Shown: positions 24,411-32,865 of the stretch, one piece after another
Position numbering within the stretch: position 1 is the stretch's first letter
Layout: each line of letters opens with the position of its first letter
Source of the DNA: Sulfurimonas sp.
GTDB taxonomy: Bacteria > Campylobacterota > Campylobacteria > Campylobacterales > Sulfurimonadaceae
NCBI GenBank assembly: GCA_013791885.1
Contig: VMSZ01000061.1
Location: forward strand, 1 to 40,884
Direction: 5' to 3'
Length of the DNA: 40,884 nucleotides
Translations under genes and position numbers: made by a program
The notes under the pieces: model-generated
Told to the model about the DNA's origin: nothing
The model's database searches: none
What the model saw: only the letters and a program-made list of their open reading frames with translations

Positions 24411-25419
24411 TCACTTCTAAACCAAAACCGCCTAGACCTACAAACTCTGTCTGTTTCATGGAAGTTAAAAGATTCATTTTGGAAACACCAAGAGATTTAA
24501 GTATCTGTGCTCCGGTTCCTATCTCTTTCATAGCGGCATTATCTTGGTGTGTTGTTTTGTTTATAAAGACCAAAACGCCGCTGTTTTGTTTAAGATACTC
24601 TATAGAGCTTACAAGATTATTGTATTTTTTCTGATTTAAAAGTAGTTCAATATCTGGAATTACATTGTGGACTCTTACATTTGCTATTTCACCGGCTTTG
24701 TAAAAAACTATAGCCGTATGTTCGATGCCGTCATGGTCTGTAAATGTATGTTTTTTTACTTTGACACCGAAAAATTCTATCTCTTCTACATTTGTTTCGT
24801 TGACAAGTCTCTCATTAGCAAGACGGTACTCTACAATGTCTGAAATAAACACAGTTTTAAGACCATGCTCTTCACCAAATATATCCAAATCATCTCGTCT
24901 AGCCATCGTTCCGTCTTCTTTGATGATTTCACAGATTACGCCAGCTTCACTTAATCCTGCCAAACGGCAAATATCCACAGAGCCTTCAGTATGCCCTGTT
25001 CGCACAAGTGTGCCCCCGTCTTTTGCAATAAGAGGAAAAATATGCCCCGGTTTTACTAGCTCATCTGAGTGGCTTATCGGGTTAGCTAAAATCTTAATTG
25101 TATCGTCTCTCTCTTTTGAAGAAATACCAGTGAGTGCATTTTTTGCATCAACAGAAACTGTAAACGCAGTCTCATAAGAAGATGTGTTTGAACTTACCAT
25201 TGGAGTAAGTTCAAGTCTTTGCGCTGTTTTTTTGCTGAGTGCAACACATATTAACCCTCTTGCATGTCTAGCCATAAAGTTTACATGGTCAGGTGTTGAA
25301 AACGCCGCTGCATAGACTAAATCACCCTCATTCTCTCTGTCCTCATCATCAACCATGATGATCATTTTCCCTTTTTTAATCTCATCAATCGCTTCTAAAA
25401 CTCTTTGTATAGGTGTCAT
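24391..25419 (-). CDS. ribBA: 3,4-dihydroxy-2-butanone 4-phosphate synthase with degenerate GTP cyclohydrolase II domain
   Basis: A 342-residue RibBA-type protein. The N-terminal half (1 to about 205) is a complete RibB: DDEDRENEGD (24-33), RHARGLICV and GHTEGSVDICRLAGL, the acidic and His residues that convert ribulose 5-phosphate to dihydroxybutanone phosphate in riboflavin synthesis. The second half keeps the GTP cyclohydrolase II fold outline (VRVHNVIPDIE) but lacks the zinc cysteines of the C-x10-C-x-C motif, so it should be inactive, as known for other Campylobacterota RibBA. A separate ribA must exist elsewhere. No FMN riboswitch motif is visible in the 25420-25578 leader. It is coupled to apbE. 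Confidence 0.92.
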   Translation of the reverse strand: MTPIQRVLEAIDEIKKGKMIIMVDDEDRENEGDLVYAAAFSTPDHVNFMARHARGLICVALSKKTAQRLELTPMVSSNTSSYETAFTVSVDAKNALTGISSKERDDTIKILANPISHSDELVKPGHIFPLIAKDGGTLVRTGHTEGSVDICRLAGLSEAGVICEIIKEDGTMARRDDLDIFGEEHGLKTVFISDIVEYRLANERLVNETNVEEIEFFGVKVKKHTFTDHDGIEHTAIVFYKAGEIANVRVHNVIPDIELLLNQKKYNNLVSSIEYLKQNSGVLVFINKTTHQDNAAMKEIGTGAQILKSLGVSKMNLLTSMKQTEFVGLGGFGLEVNETIEI

Positions 25420-25510
25420 ATTTTCTCTTTTTATTTTATTGGAAATTATTATAGTAAAAAGTTAATTAAAAAGAGTTCAAACTAAAATTTGCAATTTAGC
25501 TCCACATGAC

Positions 25511-25539
25511 TTGACAAGTAACACTATTTTGCCTATAAT
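25511..25539 (+). promoter_or_regulatory. Consensus sigma-70 promoter of tRNA-fMet
   Basis: TTGACA (25511-25516), a 17-base spacer and TATAAT (25534-25539) lie 40 bases before the mature tRNA 5' end. This is the only perfect -35/-10 pair I noticed in the window, as expected for a stable RNA gene. Apart from this promoter, the 25420-25578 gap shows only AT-rich leader sequence for ribBA. Confidence 0.85.
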
Positions 25540-25578
25540 TTCGCTCCAACAAACATGGTAAACAAGTTTGTTAAACGT

Positions 25579-25655
<77 letters not shown>

Positions 25656-25759
25656 ATCATAAAAACACTTTAGCAACTTTCTCAAAAATACACTTTATCT
25701 TTCATGCAGAATACCAAAAATACTAAGCATTTATTCCTCGAACTTCATGTAGAAACCTA

Positions 25760-28700
25760 CTAAATATTTTGTGCGCTTAATTCTTTCTCAATGTCTATAA
25801 AATCTTTTAAAAGTATCTGGATTTTTGAAATCTCAAATGCATCGAGAGCTTCATAAAGTTCTGAAACGTACTTTTGTAAAACATCTATTTCATATTGTTT
25901 AGCTAACGAATCAATTTTTGAAGCCATCTCTCTGATTTGAGACATATTATTACTTGTTAAAACTTTTTCATGCAGTGGAGAAATCTCATCACTGATGATA
26001 TATAGAACTGTCGCTATATTCGCTTTTGCTTTTTTGCTCAATATAAAATTTATTTTTTCACTTTTTACTATTTCTTTGTTCTCATACTGCAGAAAGTTAC
26101 TTAGCTCTCTATAGAGATCATATTTCAAAACAGGTTTACGCAAGTAACCATCAAAACTTTTACGTTTTATAATCTCATTCTCATCTTGCATAACTGATGC
26201 TGTCAGCGCCACTATAGGAACATTTGAGATTTTTTTAATCTCCCGTGCAGCTTCATATCCATCCATATTCGGCATACGTATGTCCATAATTATCAAGTCC
26301 GGCTGTTCTGCTTTATATATTTTTATGGCTTCCAAACCATCACAGGCGGTAATGACACTAATATTTGTATCTTCAAAATTATTGATTATTAGTTTTCTGT
26401 TATCTGCAATATCGTCCACTACCAGCACCTTTGCCGGCTTAAATTCAATAGTCCTTACATCGAGTTGCGATACATTTTGAGATTCTTTTTCTTGCATAAG
26501 TGATGAGATATCTATCCCGTAAAGATGGACTCTAAAGGTAGAACCTTCCCCTTCTTTGCTTTCTACAGATATTTTCCCATCCATCATCTCACACAATCGT
26601 TTTGAAATGGAGAGACCAAGACCTGTCCCTCCAAATTGGCGGCTGTCTTGTCCATCTGTTTGCTCAAACTCATTAAAAATCTTCTCTAACTGATCTGATG
26701 GAATTCCAAGGCCGCTGTCTTTTATAGCAAACTCTAAATCCAATTTACTCTGATGTTCATCAACATTAAAAGCTCGAATAGATAATTTGATAAATCCATA
26801 CTGTGTGAATTTGACAGCGTTTCCTATAAGGTTGAGTAAGATTTGACGTAATCGAATCTCATCAATCAAAAGGCTGTGTGGTATACCATCAGCAACATCA
26901 ACAACTAAATCCAAACCTTTATTTTTAACACTCAGCATAAAGATTGAGCTTATCTCATTGCTAAGACTGTAAATATCAGTCGCTGCCTTATTTATTTTGA
27001 GCTTTCCGGCTTCTATTTTCGATAAATCTAGAATATCATTAATGAGAGTTAGGAGCGTGCTGCTAGAGTTACGAATTGTTTGTACATAAGATTTAAGTTT
27101 TGGTTGTGTTATCTGCTCATTAAGCAGCTCTGTAAAACCCATGATGGAATTCATCGGTGTACGTATCTCATGGCTCATATTTGCTAAAAACTCAGACTTT
27201 GCTTTATTGGCAAGTTCTGCACTGTTTTTTGCTTCTAATAATGCTTCCTCCATCTTAAGGCGCTCTGTAATGTCCATGCCTATCGTAAGCAGCACATCTT
27301 GATTGTTGTAGTTAATCGGAAGGATTGAAAGCATCATGTAGTAGAGACCATCGGGACGCAAAAAGCTCATTACCTTCTCTTCAACTTTCCCCTTGGCTTT
27401 TAACTCGGCAATCATCTCATCACGTTCTTGCGGATTATCATAAAATTCTAATATATTTATTTTATATAACTCTTCTTCTTTAAAGCCATAGTCTTTAAGG
27501 CTTCTGGGATTAGCTAAAAGAATCTGACCCTGATATGTAGTGACTATCACATGCATAGGTATGTTATTTATAAGCATGCGCATTTGCGATTCACTCTTTT
27601 TAAGTGATTCTTCTATTTGCATCCGTTCTTTTATCTCAGACGCAAGTTTTCTATTCCAGTAAAAAGAAGCTAATATAAATAAAATTAGCAGGGAAAAAAT
27701 TTGATAAAAAAGTGTGTAATCTCCTGCTTCTTTTACCTCCACTCGTAACCATTTATTTGCTATATCAAAGTGCTGTTGTTCACTCATATTCTCAAACACT
27801 TTGTTAACTATATGCAAAAGAGTACTGTCTTCTTCTTGAATCAAGAACTTGTGATGAAATTCAAAAGCTATCTTTCCGGCTATATGAAGTTCATGTGGGT
27901 AGTAAGTTCCAACATAATGCATTGCAACTGCCATATGTCCTAAAAATGCATATGCTTTGCCTTTTCTTACAAGTTCTAAGGCTTCAAAGACATCTTTTGT
28001 CTCAATGATTTTAATATTTGGCTTTTGGCTGACAAGGTAGTTATAGCTAGTCCAATACTTCGGTACGGCAATAACTCTATTTTCCTTCTCTATTTCGTTG
28101 ATGTCATTTATAAAAGCTTCACTAGTTTTTGTAACCAGTACAAAAGGAAATTTTGCAAATGTTTGCGAAGCCAGTCCTAAACTTGATTCATATTCATTGT
28201 CGCCGATACCTGGAACAATATCTATTTTTTTATTTTTAAAATTCTCTAAAACATTCGGCCATGAAGAGGATGGAACATACTTAAACTCTATCCCCGTTTG
28301 TTCACTCAAAACTCTGAGATATTCATTGAGTAAGCCAACCATTTTTCCATTTTCAATAGTGGACAATGGTGTCCAGTCAACTTCACTATATCGAAGCACA
28401 GGATGATTTTTTATCCAAGTTTCTTCTTCTTCGGTGAAAGATATATTGTTCGTTGTTGTTTTCGTATCCATTCTTGATTCTTGATACCATTTATCTATTA
28501 TGACTTGTCGTTCTTCTTGTGAAATAGAGAGAAGCGTTTTTTCCATAATACTGTATAAAACAACATTATCTTTATCTACCGCTATGGAGACATCTGTTGT
28601 CATATTTGGGATTTTATTAATTATTTTCAGATTAGAAAGATATTTTTCTTTTATGATGTAAGTTGCAACGGCTACATTGCCTATATAGGCATCTGCCTTT

Positions 28701-29260
28701 GAAAAAGAGACCGCCTCAAGAGATGCCTCATTTGATGATGTAAGATAGAGATTTATATTAGGGTATTTTTCTATAAGCCATTCGTGCAAATAAGAACCTC
28801 TGTTTACAGCTACAGTTTTATTATTCAAATCTTCTATATCTAAAATAGTTTTATTGTCATACTGTGCAACTATAGCCATGTCCATACTTACATATGGCTT
28901 TGTAAACTTTAAGTACTCATCTCTTTCTGCAGTTTTTACCGCACAAGTTAATCCATCGAGTTTTTTATCTTTCATTTGAGATAAAACATCCGCCCAAATA
29001 CCCGGCTTTACATCAAACTTTAAACCACTTTTTTGCGCTATAAGCTTTAAGAAGTCAGCTGAGATTCCAGAATGATTTGCTTCTTTATCGACAAAATCGT
29101 AAGGCGGCCATTTGTAGTCGGCTCCTAAAGTTACAACAGGATGTTCTTTCATCCATTGGAGTTCTTGTTTTGTGTAAGTCACGCCAAAAAGCAGTGATGA
29201 GAATAAGAGAGAGAAAAGGAGAAAAAAAGATTTATATTTTTGATATGGCAACAAATTCAT
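25760..29260 (-). CDS. Hybrid sensor histidine kinase with two periplasmic binding domains (BvgS/EvgS type)
   Basis: A 1166-residue membrane kinase: signal/anchor (10-27), two SBP_bac_3-like venus-flytrap domains (about 38-262 and 280-508), one transmembrane helix (about 517-536), PAS (about 555-667), HisKA with H697 in NMSHEIRTP, an HATPase with N (LLNLIGNAVKFT), DSGLGIP and GTGLGLSI boxes, and REC (about 950-1070, phospho-Asp in IIMDIRMPNMDG). The last ~90 residues are helical like an HPt domain but I see no HxxKG phospho-His. It probably senses a small solute and signals through phosphorelay. It starts inside the HD-GYP regulator gene (29-base overlap), its likely partner. The block holds almost no AAACGCA words, unlike its surroundings. 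Confidence 0.92.
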   Translation of the reverse strand: MNLLPYQKYKSFFLLFSLLFSSLLFGVTYTKQELQWMKEHPVVTLGADYKWPPYDFVDKEANHSGISADFLKLIAQKSGLKFDVKPGIWADVLSQMKDKKLDGLTCAVKTAERDEYLKFTKPYVSMDMAIVAQYDNKTILDIEDLNNKTVAVNRGSYLHEWLIEKYPNINLYLTSSNEASLEAVSFSKADAYIGNVAVATYIIKEKYLSNLKIINKIPNMTTDVSIAVDKDNVVLYSIMEKTLLSISQEERQVIIDKWYQESRMDTKTTTNNISFTEEEETWIKNHPVLRYSEVDWTPLSTIENGKMVGLLNEYLRVLSEQTGIEFKYVPSSSWPNVLENFKNKKIDIVPGIGDNEYESSLGLASQTFAKFPFVLVTKTSEAFINDINEIEKENRVIAVPKYWTSYNYLVSQKPNIKIIETKDVFEALELVRKGKAYAFLGHMAVAMHYVGTYYPHELHIAGKIAFEFHHKFLIQEEDSTLLHIVNKVFENMSEQQHFDIANKWLRVEVKEAGDYTLFYQIFSLLILFILASFYWNRKLASEIKERMQIEESLKKSESQMRMLINNIPMHVIVTTYQGQILLANPRSLKDYGFKEEELYKINILEFYDNPQERDEMIAELKAKGKVEEKVMSFLRPDGLYYMMLSILPINYNNQDVLLTIGMDITERLKMEEALLEAKNSAELANKAKSEFLANMSHEIRTPMNSIMGFTELLNEQITQPKLKSYVQTIRNSSSTLLTLINDILDLSKIEAGKLKINKAATDIYSLSNEISSIFMLSVKNKGLDLVVDVADGIPHSLLIDEIRLRQILLNLIGNAVKFTQYGFIKLSIRAFNVDEHQSKLDLEFAIKDSGLGIPSDQLEKIFNEFEQTDGQDSRQFGGTGLGLSISKRLCEMMDGKISVESKEGEGSTFRVHLYGIDISSLMQEKESQNVSQLDVRTIEFKPAKVLVVDDIADNRKLIINNFEDTNISVITACDGLEAIKIYKAEQPDLIIMDIRMPNMDGYEAAREIKKISNVPIVALTASVMQDENEIIKRKSFDGYLRKPVLKYDLYRELSNFLQYENKEIVKSEKINFILSKKAKANIATVLYIISDEISPLHEKVLTSNNMSQIREMASKIDSLAKQYEIDVLQKYVSELYEALDAFEISKIQILLKDFIDIEKELSAQNI

Positions 29261-30275
29261 CTATATGTTCTTCAAATATTTTGACAATATAAGGATCAAA
29301 TTGTGTCCCGCTATGCTCAATTATGTAAGCTATAGTCTCATCAATACTCCAGGCATCTTTGTATACCCTCTTATGCATTAAAGCGTCAAAAACATCTGCA
29401 AGAGCGACTATACGTCCATAAATATGTATTTCTTCTCTTTTCAAACCTTGAGGATAACCCTCTCCGTTCCATTTTTCATGGTGCTGGTGGGCAATAATAT
29501 CAGCGGCCTTCATAATTTTTCTATTTGAATGTTTTAAATACTCATGTGCTTTTATAGGATGCGTTTTCATAATTTGAAACTCTTCTTCAGTCAGAGAACC
29601 TTTTTTATGAATTATTGAGTTTGGTATAGCTGTTTTACCTATGTCATGCATAGGACTAGCATGATAGAGCACCTCTGCATCATCATCTGAGAGACTCTCA
29701 TGATAGTGTGCCAAAAGTTTTGAGTACTCTGCAACGCGACGAATGTGCCTGCCCGTCTCATCCGATACAGATTCTATAAGCTCAGTGAGTATAAATATCA
29801 TCTCCTTTTGACTATCTTCAAGCTCTGTTAAAATACGTGTTATTTCCATATTCATCTTTGTTTGAAGCGTAAGATTATTCTGCTTGAGGATTTGTTTGGC
29901 TTTATGGAGTTCTATGTGAGTTTTAACACGTGCGAGTAATTCCTCTGCATGAAAAGGTTTTGTAAGATAATCTACACCGCCGACTTTAAAAGCTTTTGCG
30001 ACTGAATCTATGTCTGTTTTAGCTGTTAAGAAAATAACCGGGGTTTCAGTGAGAATCGGGTCTTTTTTCATCTGCGCACAGACATCATAACCATCAATTC
30101 CAGGCATCATAATGTCCAAAAGCACTAAATCAAATCTGTCTTTTTTTAAAAGCTCCAATGCCTCTTTGCCTGATTTTGCAAAGGAAAAGTCATAACTGTC
30201 TTCCCTCAAAATATTCATAACGACCTGAATATTTTCTACCACATCATCAACGACTAAAATACGGCTCTGAATCAT
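29232..30275 (-). CDS. Response regulator with HD-GYP c-di-GMP phosphodiesterase output
   Basis: A 347-residue protein. The N-terminal REC domain (1-120) has VDD, the phospho-Asp in LVLLDIMMPGIDG and the conserved Lys in YLTKPFH. A helical linker follows, then an HD-GYP domain (about 160-340) with HDIGK, HPIKAHEYL, AHQHHEKWNGEGYPQGL and ALADVFDAL. The HD and GYP motifs are intact, so it should degrade c-di-GMP when activated. I prefer ATG 30275, with AGGA eight bases upstream, to an in-frame TTG at 30290. It overlaps the hybrid kinase gene by 29 bases, implying a cognate pair. An extended -10 (TGCTAGAAT, 30317-30309) lies just upstream, beside a 22-base palindrome. Confidence 0.92.
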   Translation of the reverse strand: MIQSRILVVDDVVENIQVVMNILREDSYDFSFAKSGKEALELLKKDRFDLVLLDIMMPGIDGYDVCAQMKKDPILTETPVIFLTAKTDIDSVAKAFKVGGVDYLTKPFHAEELLARVKTHIELHKAKQILKQNNLTLQTKMNMEITRILTELEDSQKEMIFILTELIESVSDETGRHIRRVAEYSKLLAHYHESLSDDDAEVLYHASPMHDIGKTAIPNSIIHKKGSLTEEEFQIMKTHPIKAHEYLKHSNRKIMKAADIIAHQHHEKWNGEGYPQGLKREEIHIYGRIVALADVFDALMHKRVYKDAWSIDETIAYIIEHSGTQFDPYIVKIFEEHIDEFVAISKI

Positions 30276-30308
30276 TGGAACTATCCTCAAAATAAACTTT
30301 TATTTAAC

Positions 30309-30342
30309 ATTCTAGCATAGTTTTACACTCTAGAGTGTAAAA
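30309..30342 (-). promoter_or_regulatory. Extended -10 promoter overlapped by a perfect 22-base palindrome
   Basis: TTTTACACTCT and AGAGTGTAAAA (30321-30342) form a perfect palindrome with no spacer. On the minus strand it lies directly upstream of TGCTAGAAT (30317-30309), an extended -10 that would start transcription about 27 bases before the HD-GYP regulator ATG. A dimeric repressor bound here would cover the -35 region. A weak bidirectional terminator for nifO is the alternative, but no U-tract follows. Confidence 0.5.
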
Positions 30343-30371
30343 TAAAATCAACCCTGAAAAATAAAAAGAGA

Positions 30372-30764
30372 TTATTTTACGCTGACACAGTAGGCAGATA
30401 TTTTCTCATGAAACTCTGATTTTATCAACCGTTCAACAAACCACTGGTTAAATCCGCACAACTTTCTTTTGTTTATTATCATCAAAGGTCTTCTGATGAG
30501 AATCGGGTTTTGTATTAAGAGTTTGAGTGCACTTTGCTCATCTAAGGCTTTTAGATCAAGCTCTGCGTTTTTGACCTGCGGAGCACTTTTATTGAACCAT
30601 TTTTCTACGGGTAAGTTGACAAAAAAAGTACTAAGGTCATCTTCACTCATACCGTTGTTGAGAATATCTCTCTCAATGACTTTGCAGCCTGCCTCACGAA
30701 GAGCCGCCTTTTGCTTGGCATTTGTAGCACAGCCCGGTTTTTCGTAAAATATAACCAACTTCAT
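30372..30764 (-). CDS. nifO: ArsC-family nitrogenase-associated protein (NifO type)
   Basis: A 130-residue thioredoxin-fold protein of the ArsC/Spx superfamily. FYEKPGCATNAKQKAALREAG (one N-terminal Cys, C12), LPVEKWFNKSAPQVK and PILIRRPLMII match the nitrogenase-associated subgroup rather than true arsenate reductases. In Azotobacter, nifO lies in a nifB-fdxN-nifO-nifQ cluster and is linked to molybdenum allocation. Here it is the last gene of an operon that also holds a ferredoxin and a NifQ-like gene, which supports the call. ATG 30764 overlaps the previous stop (ATGA). The biochemical activity of the family is not established, so the symbol is by family and context. Confidence 0.75.
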   Translation of the reverse strand: MKLVIFYEKPGCATNAKQKAALREAGCKVIERDILNNGMSEDDLSTFFVNLPVEKWFNKSAPQVKNAELDLKALDEQSALKLLIQNPILIRRPLMIINKRKLCGFNQWFVERLIKSEFHEKISAYCVSVK

Positions 30765-31006
30765 CCAAGCTCAACCATATCAATAGCTTTATTGGTCAGA
30801 CAATAAGTTTGAATCCCATCGTCATGTAGGTTCATGCACTCGCTCACGCATCTCGCTTCTATAAGCAGAGTGATAGTTTCATCAACGACCTCTTGACGCA
30901 AGCCCAAATACTCGGCAATATCCTCGGCATCATAAAGGTTATAATTATCCTCATCACTCAGATTATATATGGCTTTCATCACACTTTTTATAATAGAACT
31001 CATCAT
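30761..31006 (-). CDS. Small helical protein of the nif accessory operon, possible winged helix
   Basis: An 81-residue protein of unknown family. After a helical N terminus, the segment LYDAEDIAEYLGLRQEVVDETITLLIEA (about 24-51) looks like a helix-turn-helix, and the end (YCLTNKAIDMVELG) would be a wing plus helix, so a small winged-helix fold is plausible. Two cysteines (C53 and C57) lie just after it. ATG 31006 overlaps the upstream stop; the next codon is also ATG (31003) and sits at a better distance from AAGGA, so the start could be one codon later. It overlaps nifO by four bases. Function unknown. Confidence 0.68.
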   Translation of the reverse strand: MMSSIIKSVMKAIYNLSDEDNYNLYDAEDIAEYLGLRQEVVDETITLLIEARCVSECMNLHDDGIQTYCLTNKAIDMVELG

Positions 31007-31701
31007 ACGTCCTTAAATAAATTAATTTTTTTCTGCCAAAGGACTTTTTGAAGCGGATGAAGCGTTGTTTTAGCCATCCACATTTCAAACTCTTTGGCGT
31101 AATGTTCTTTTACATAACTGTGCAAGTTTTGTACTTGATTTTCCAACAATTCCAAATACATTTTTGCCTCATCAATGTTCATCGACTTCAGAGGTTTAAG
31201 TCTGCGTTTGACTCCTTCAAGCAGCTTCTCATCACCGCTTTGAGGATTTAAAAACAAAAACTTTGAAGCATCTTCTGCGTTTGCGTAACTCTCGTTCCAA
31301 ATGCGCCCGTTTATCATCTGGTCGTTTGCCAAATCAAAAAAAACCGGATACTTTTGCAAAACACTCACCAAATCCGAGAAGTCATCATCTATCATTGCCC
31401 GAAAAAGCATACGGCTTCGATTACGTATTTTATTTCTAAGAACATCACTGTTGATTATTTGGGGGCTTAAAAGATTAAAACGCTCCAGCGCACCCAAACG
31501 CGAGTGGTTAAACGCCATGATAGCCACTATGTGACTCTTATCTTGAATCTGTCTCGGATGTGAGCCTGAGGGTCTGTAAAACGCCCATTCAAGCCTTGCC
31601 TCTTCATCTTCGTGTTCTATGTACAAGGCGTCACCTTTGCTCTCATAATCACGCTCACTTTGGAGTGCTTCTATCTCATCTTTATAACTTAGTTCCGGCA
31701 T
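31003..31701 (-). CDS. Unknown protein coupled to the MoxR-VWA pair
   Basis: A 232-residue soluble, largely helical protein without a signal peptide. Recognisable stretches are RLEWAFYRPSGSHPRQI, IVAIMAFNHSRLGALERFNLLSP and a C-terminal helical region (about 165-232) ending LHPLQKVLWQKKINLF. I know no domain for it. It starts nine bases after the VWA gene and overlaps the next small gene by four bases, so it belongs to the same transcript. As a third partner it may be the client adaptor of the MoxR-VWA machine, but this is only inferred from position. Confidence 0.68.
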   Translation of the reverse strand: MPELSYKDEIEALQSERDYESKGDALYIEHEDEEARLEWAFYRPSGSHPRQIQDKSHIVAIMAFNHSRLGALERFNLLSPQIINSDVLRNKIRNRSRMLFRAMIDDDFSDLVSVLQKYPVFFDLANDQMINGRIWNESYANAEDASKFLFLNPQSGDEKLLEGVKRRLKPLKSMNIDEAKMYLELLENQVQNLHSYVKEHYAKEFEMWMAKTTLHPLQKVLWQKKINLFKDV

Positions 31702-31710
31702 TTTAAAACC

Positions 31711-32865
31711 CTACAAATCAAAATAAAAGACATCGCCAAAAGCTTCAAGTCTTTTCATATTTTTTTTCTCAGAGACTAAAAAAAGTGTGTTTAACTCTGA
31801 AGCCTTCTCGATTTTAAAAATTCCGTCACTCAGCACCATCAGCGTTGCACCTATCTCGGCGTGTGTTTTAAGGTACTCAAAAACAGGTTCTATCAAAGTG
31901 CCTCCGTTTCCCTTTTCAAAGGCGATCTTTGGCTGCCTTTGCTGTGCGTCATATTGAATGATTTTCTTGACATCTACACTCTCATCAAAAGGAATAACGC
32001 TCACTTCAAAGTCACTGCTCATGCGTAAAACTGAATCAATAATCCCCAAAAACTTTGAAAATATCTCTATAGAAATGCTCATGGAGCGGTCAAGCGCGAT
32101 GTAAAGCATAAGACGATTGCGTTCATGTTTGTAACCCGGCAGATATAAACCCTGATGGATAAACCTCCGGTTTGGACGGGAAAAATCACTCACCTTGTCA
32201 AAAAAACTCTCACTCATGTAGGTATGCAGCAGAGTTTCCAAGTCAATTTTAGGGCGAATCACCTCTTTAATGAGTTCTAAAAAAGAAGCGGGAATATTGC
32301 CCTGTTTCCTTGCAGCTCCCATAGCCTGAACTATAAGAGCGTCTATTTCCTCCATGGCTGCGTTTGTATCGCCCTCTTGTTCTATAAGGTCGCGTTTTTC
32401 TTCTTTTGGGTTTTGCTCATCCGGAGTCCCTTCCCCGTCTTTATTTTCTGCATACAAAATGTTGTAGACCTCTTCGACACTTTTGTCGCGAAATTTTTCT
32501 AACATTACTTCATGTTCGGGTCTCTCACCCACTCTCTCAAAGTCGCTCAGCAACAAATTAATGACAATATCGCTGCTGCGATTCCAAGTGCCGTGGTCGC
32601 GTTTACTCATTCTAAAAGGATGTTTTAAAAGTATGTGTAAAAGTGTGTGGGCGTAGATGTATTTGAGTTCTTGCTCAGGAATATGCTCAGACAAACCCAC
32701 ATCTACAAAAATGTGTGTTCCGTTTGTCTCAAAAGCTTCATGAGTATTGTTGCCAAACTCCATAGGCAAAGAGAGTGCCAAAACACTCAAAAACGGATGG
32801 TCGAACAAAAACTGGACGCGGATTTTCTCCAGTTTTGTGAGAAAATCAGATGATATATTCGCCAT
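31711..32865 (-). CDS. VWA-like/DUF2201 protein, partner of the MoxR ATPase
   Basis: A 384-residue protein. The N-terminal DUF2201 region resembles a zinc metallopeptidase but its motif reads HTLLH (about 73-77) instead of HExxH, so peptidase activity is unlikely. An acidic linker (about 140-175) leads to a C-terminal VWA-like domain with an intact MIDAS start, D259-x-S261-x-S263 (ALDRSMSIS). I chose ATG 32865 because GGAG lies just upstream; an in-frame start at 32913 would extend far into the ATPase gene. It overlaps the MoxR gene by 20 bases. MoxR-VWA pairs activate metalloenzymes (compare CbbQO, NorQD), which suits this nif setting. Confidence 0.83.
   Translation of the reverse strand: MANISSDFLTKLEKIRVQFLFDHPFLSVLALSLPMEFGNNTHEAFETNGTHIFVDVGLSEHIPEQELKYIYAHTLLHILLKHPFRMSKRDHGTWNRSSDIVINLLLSDFERVGERPEHEVMLEKFRDKSVEEVYNILYAENKDGEGTPDEQNPKEEKRDLIEQEGDTNAAMEEIDALIVQAMGAARKQGNIPASFLELIKEVIRPKIDLETLLHTYMSESFFDKVSDFSRPNRRFIHQGLYLPGYKHERNRLMLYIALDRSMSISIEIFSKFLGIIDSVLRMSSDFEVSVIPFDESVDVKKIIQYDAQQRQPKIAFEKGNGGTLIEPVFEYLKTHAEIGATLMVLSDGIFKIEKASELNTLFLVSEKKNMKRLEAFGDVFYFDL

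Noticed and set aside
24725-25177. Long open frames antisense to ribBA, gltD, gltB and the kinases
   Set aside because: They mirror well-supported genes, show no motifs and have no Shine-Dalgarno or operon context.
25420-25578. Possible FMN riboswitch before ribBA
   Set aside because: None of the conserved FMN-element segments is visible in the short AT-rich leader.
30372-30764. True arsenate reductase
   Set aside because: The sequence around C12 and the LIRRPL segment fit the nitrogenase-associated subgroup, and no ars genes are nearby.
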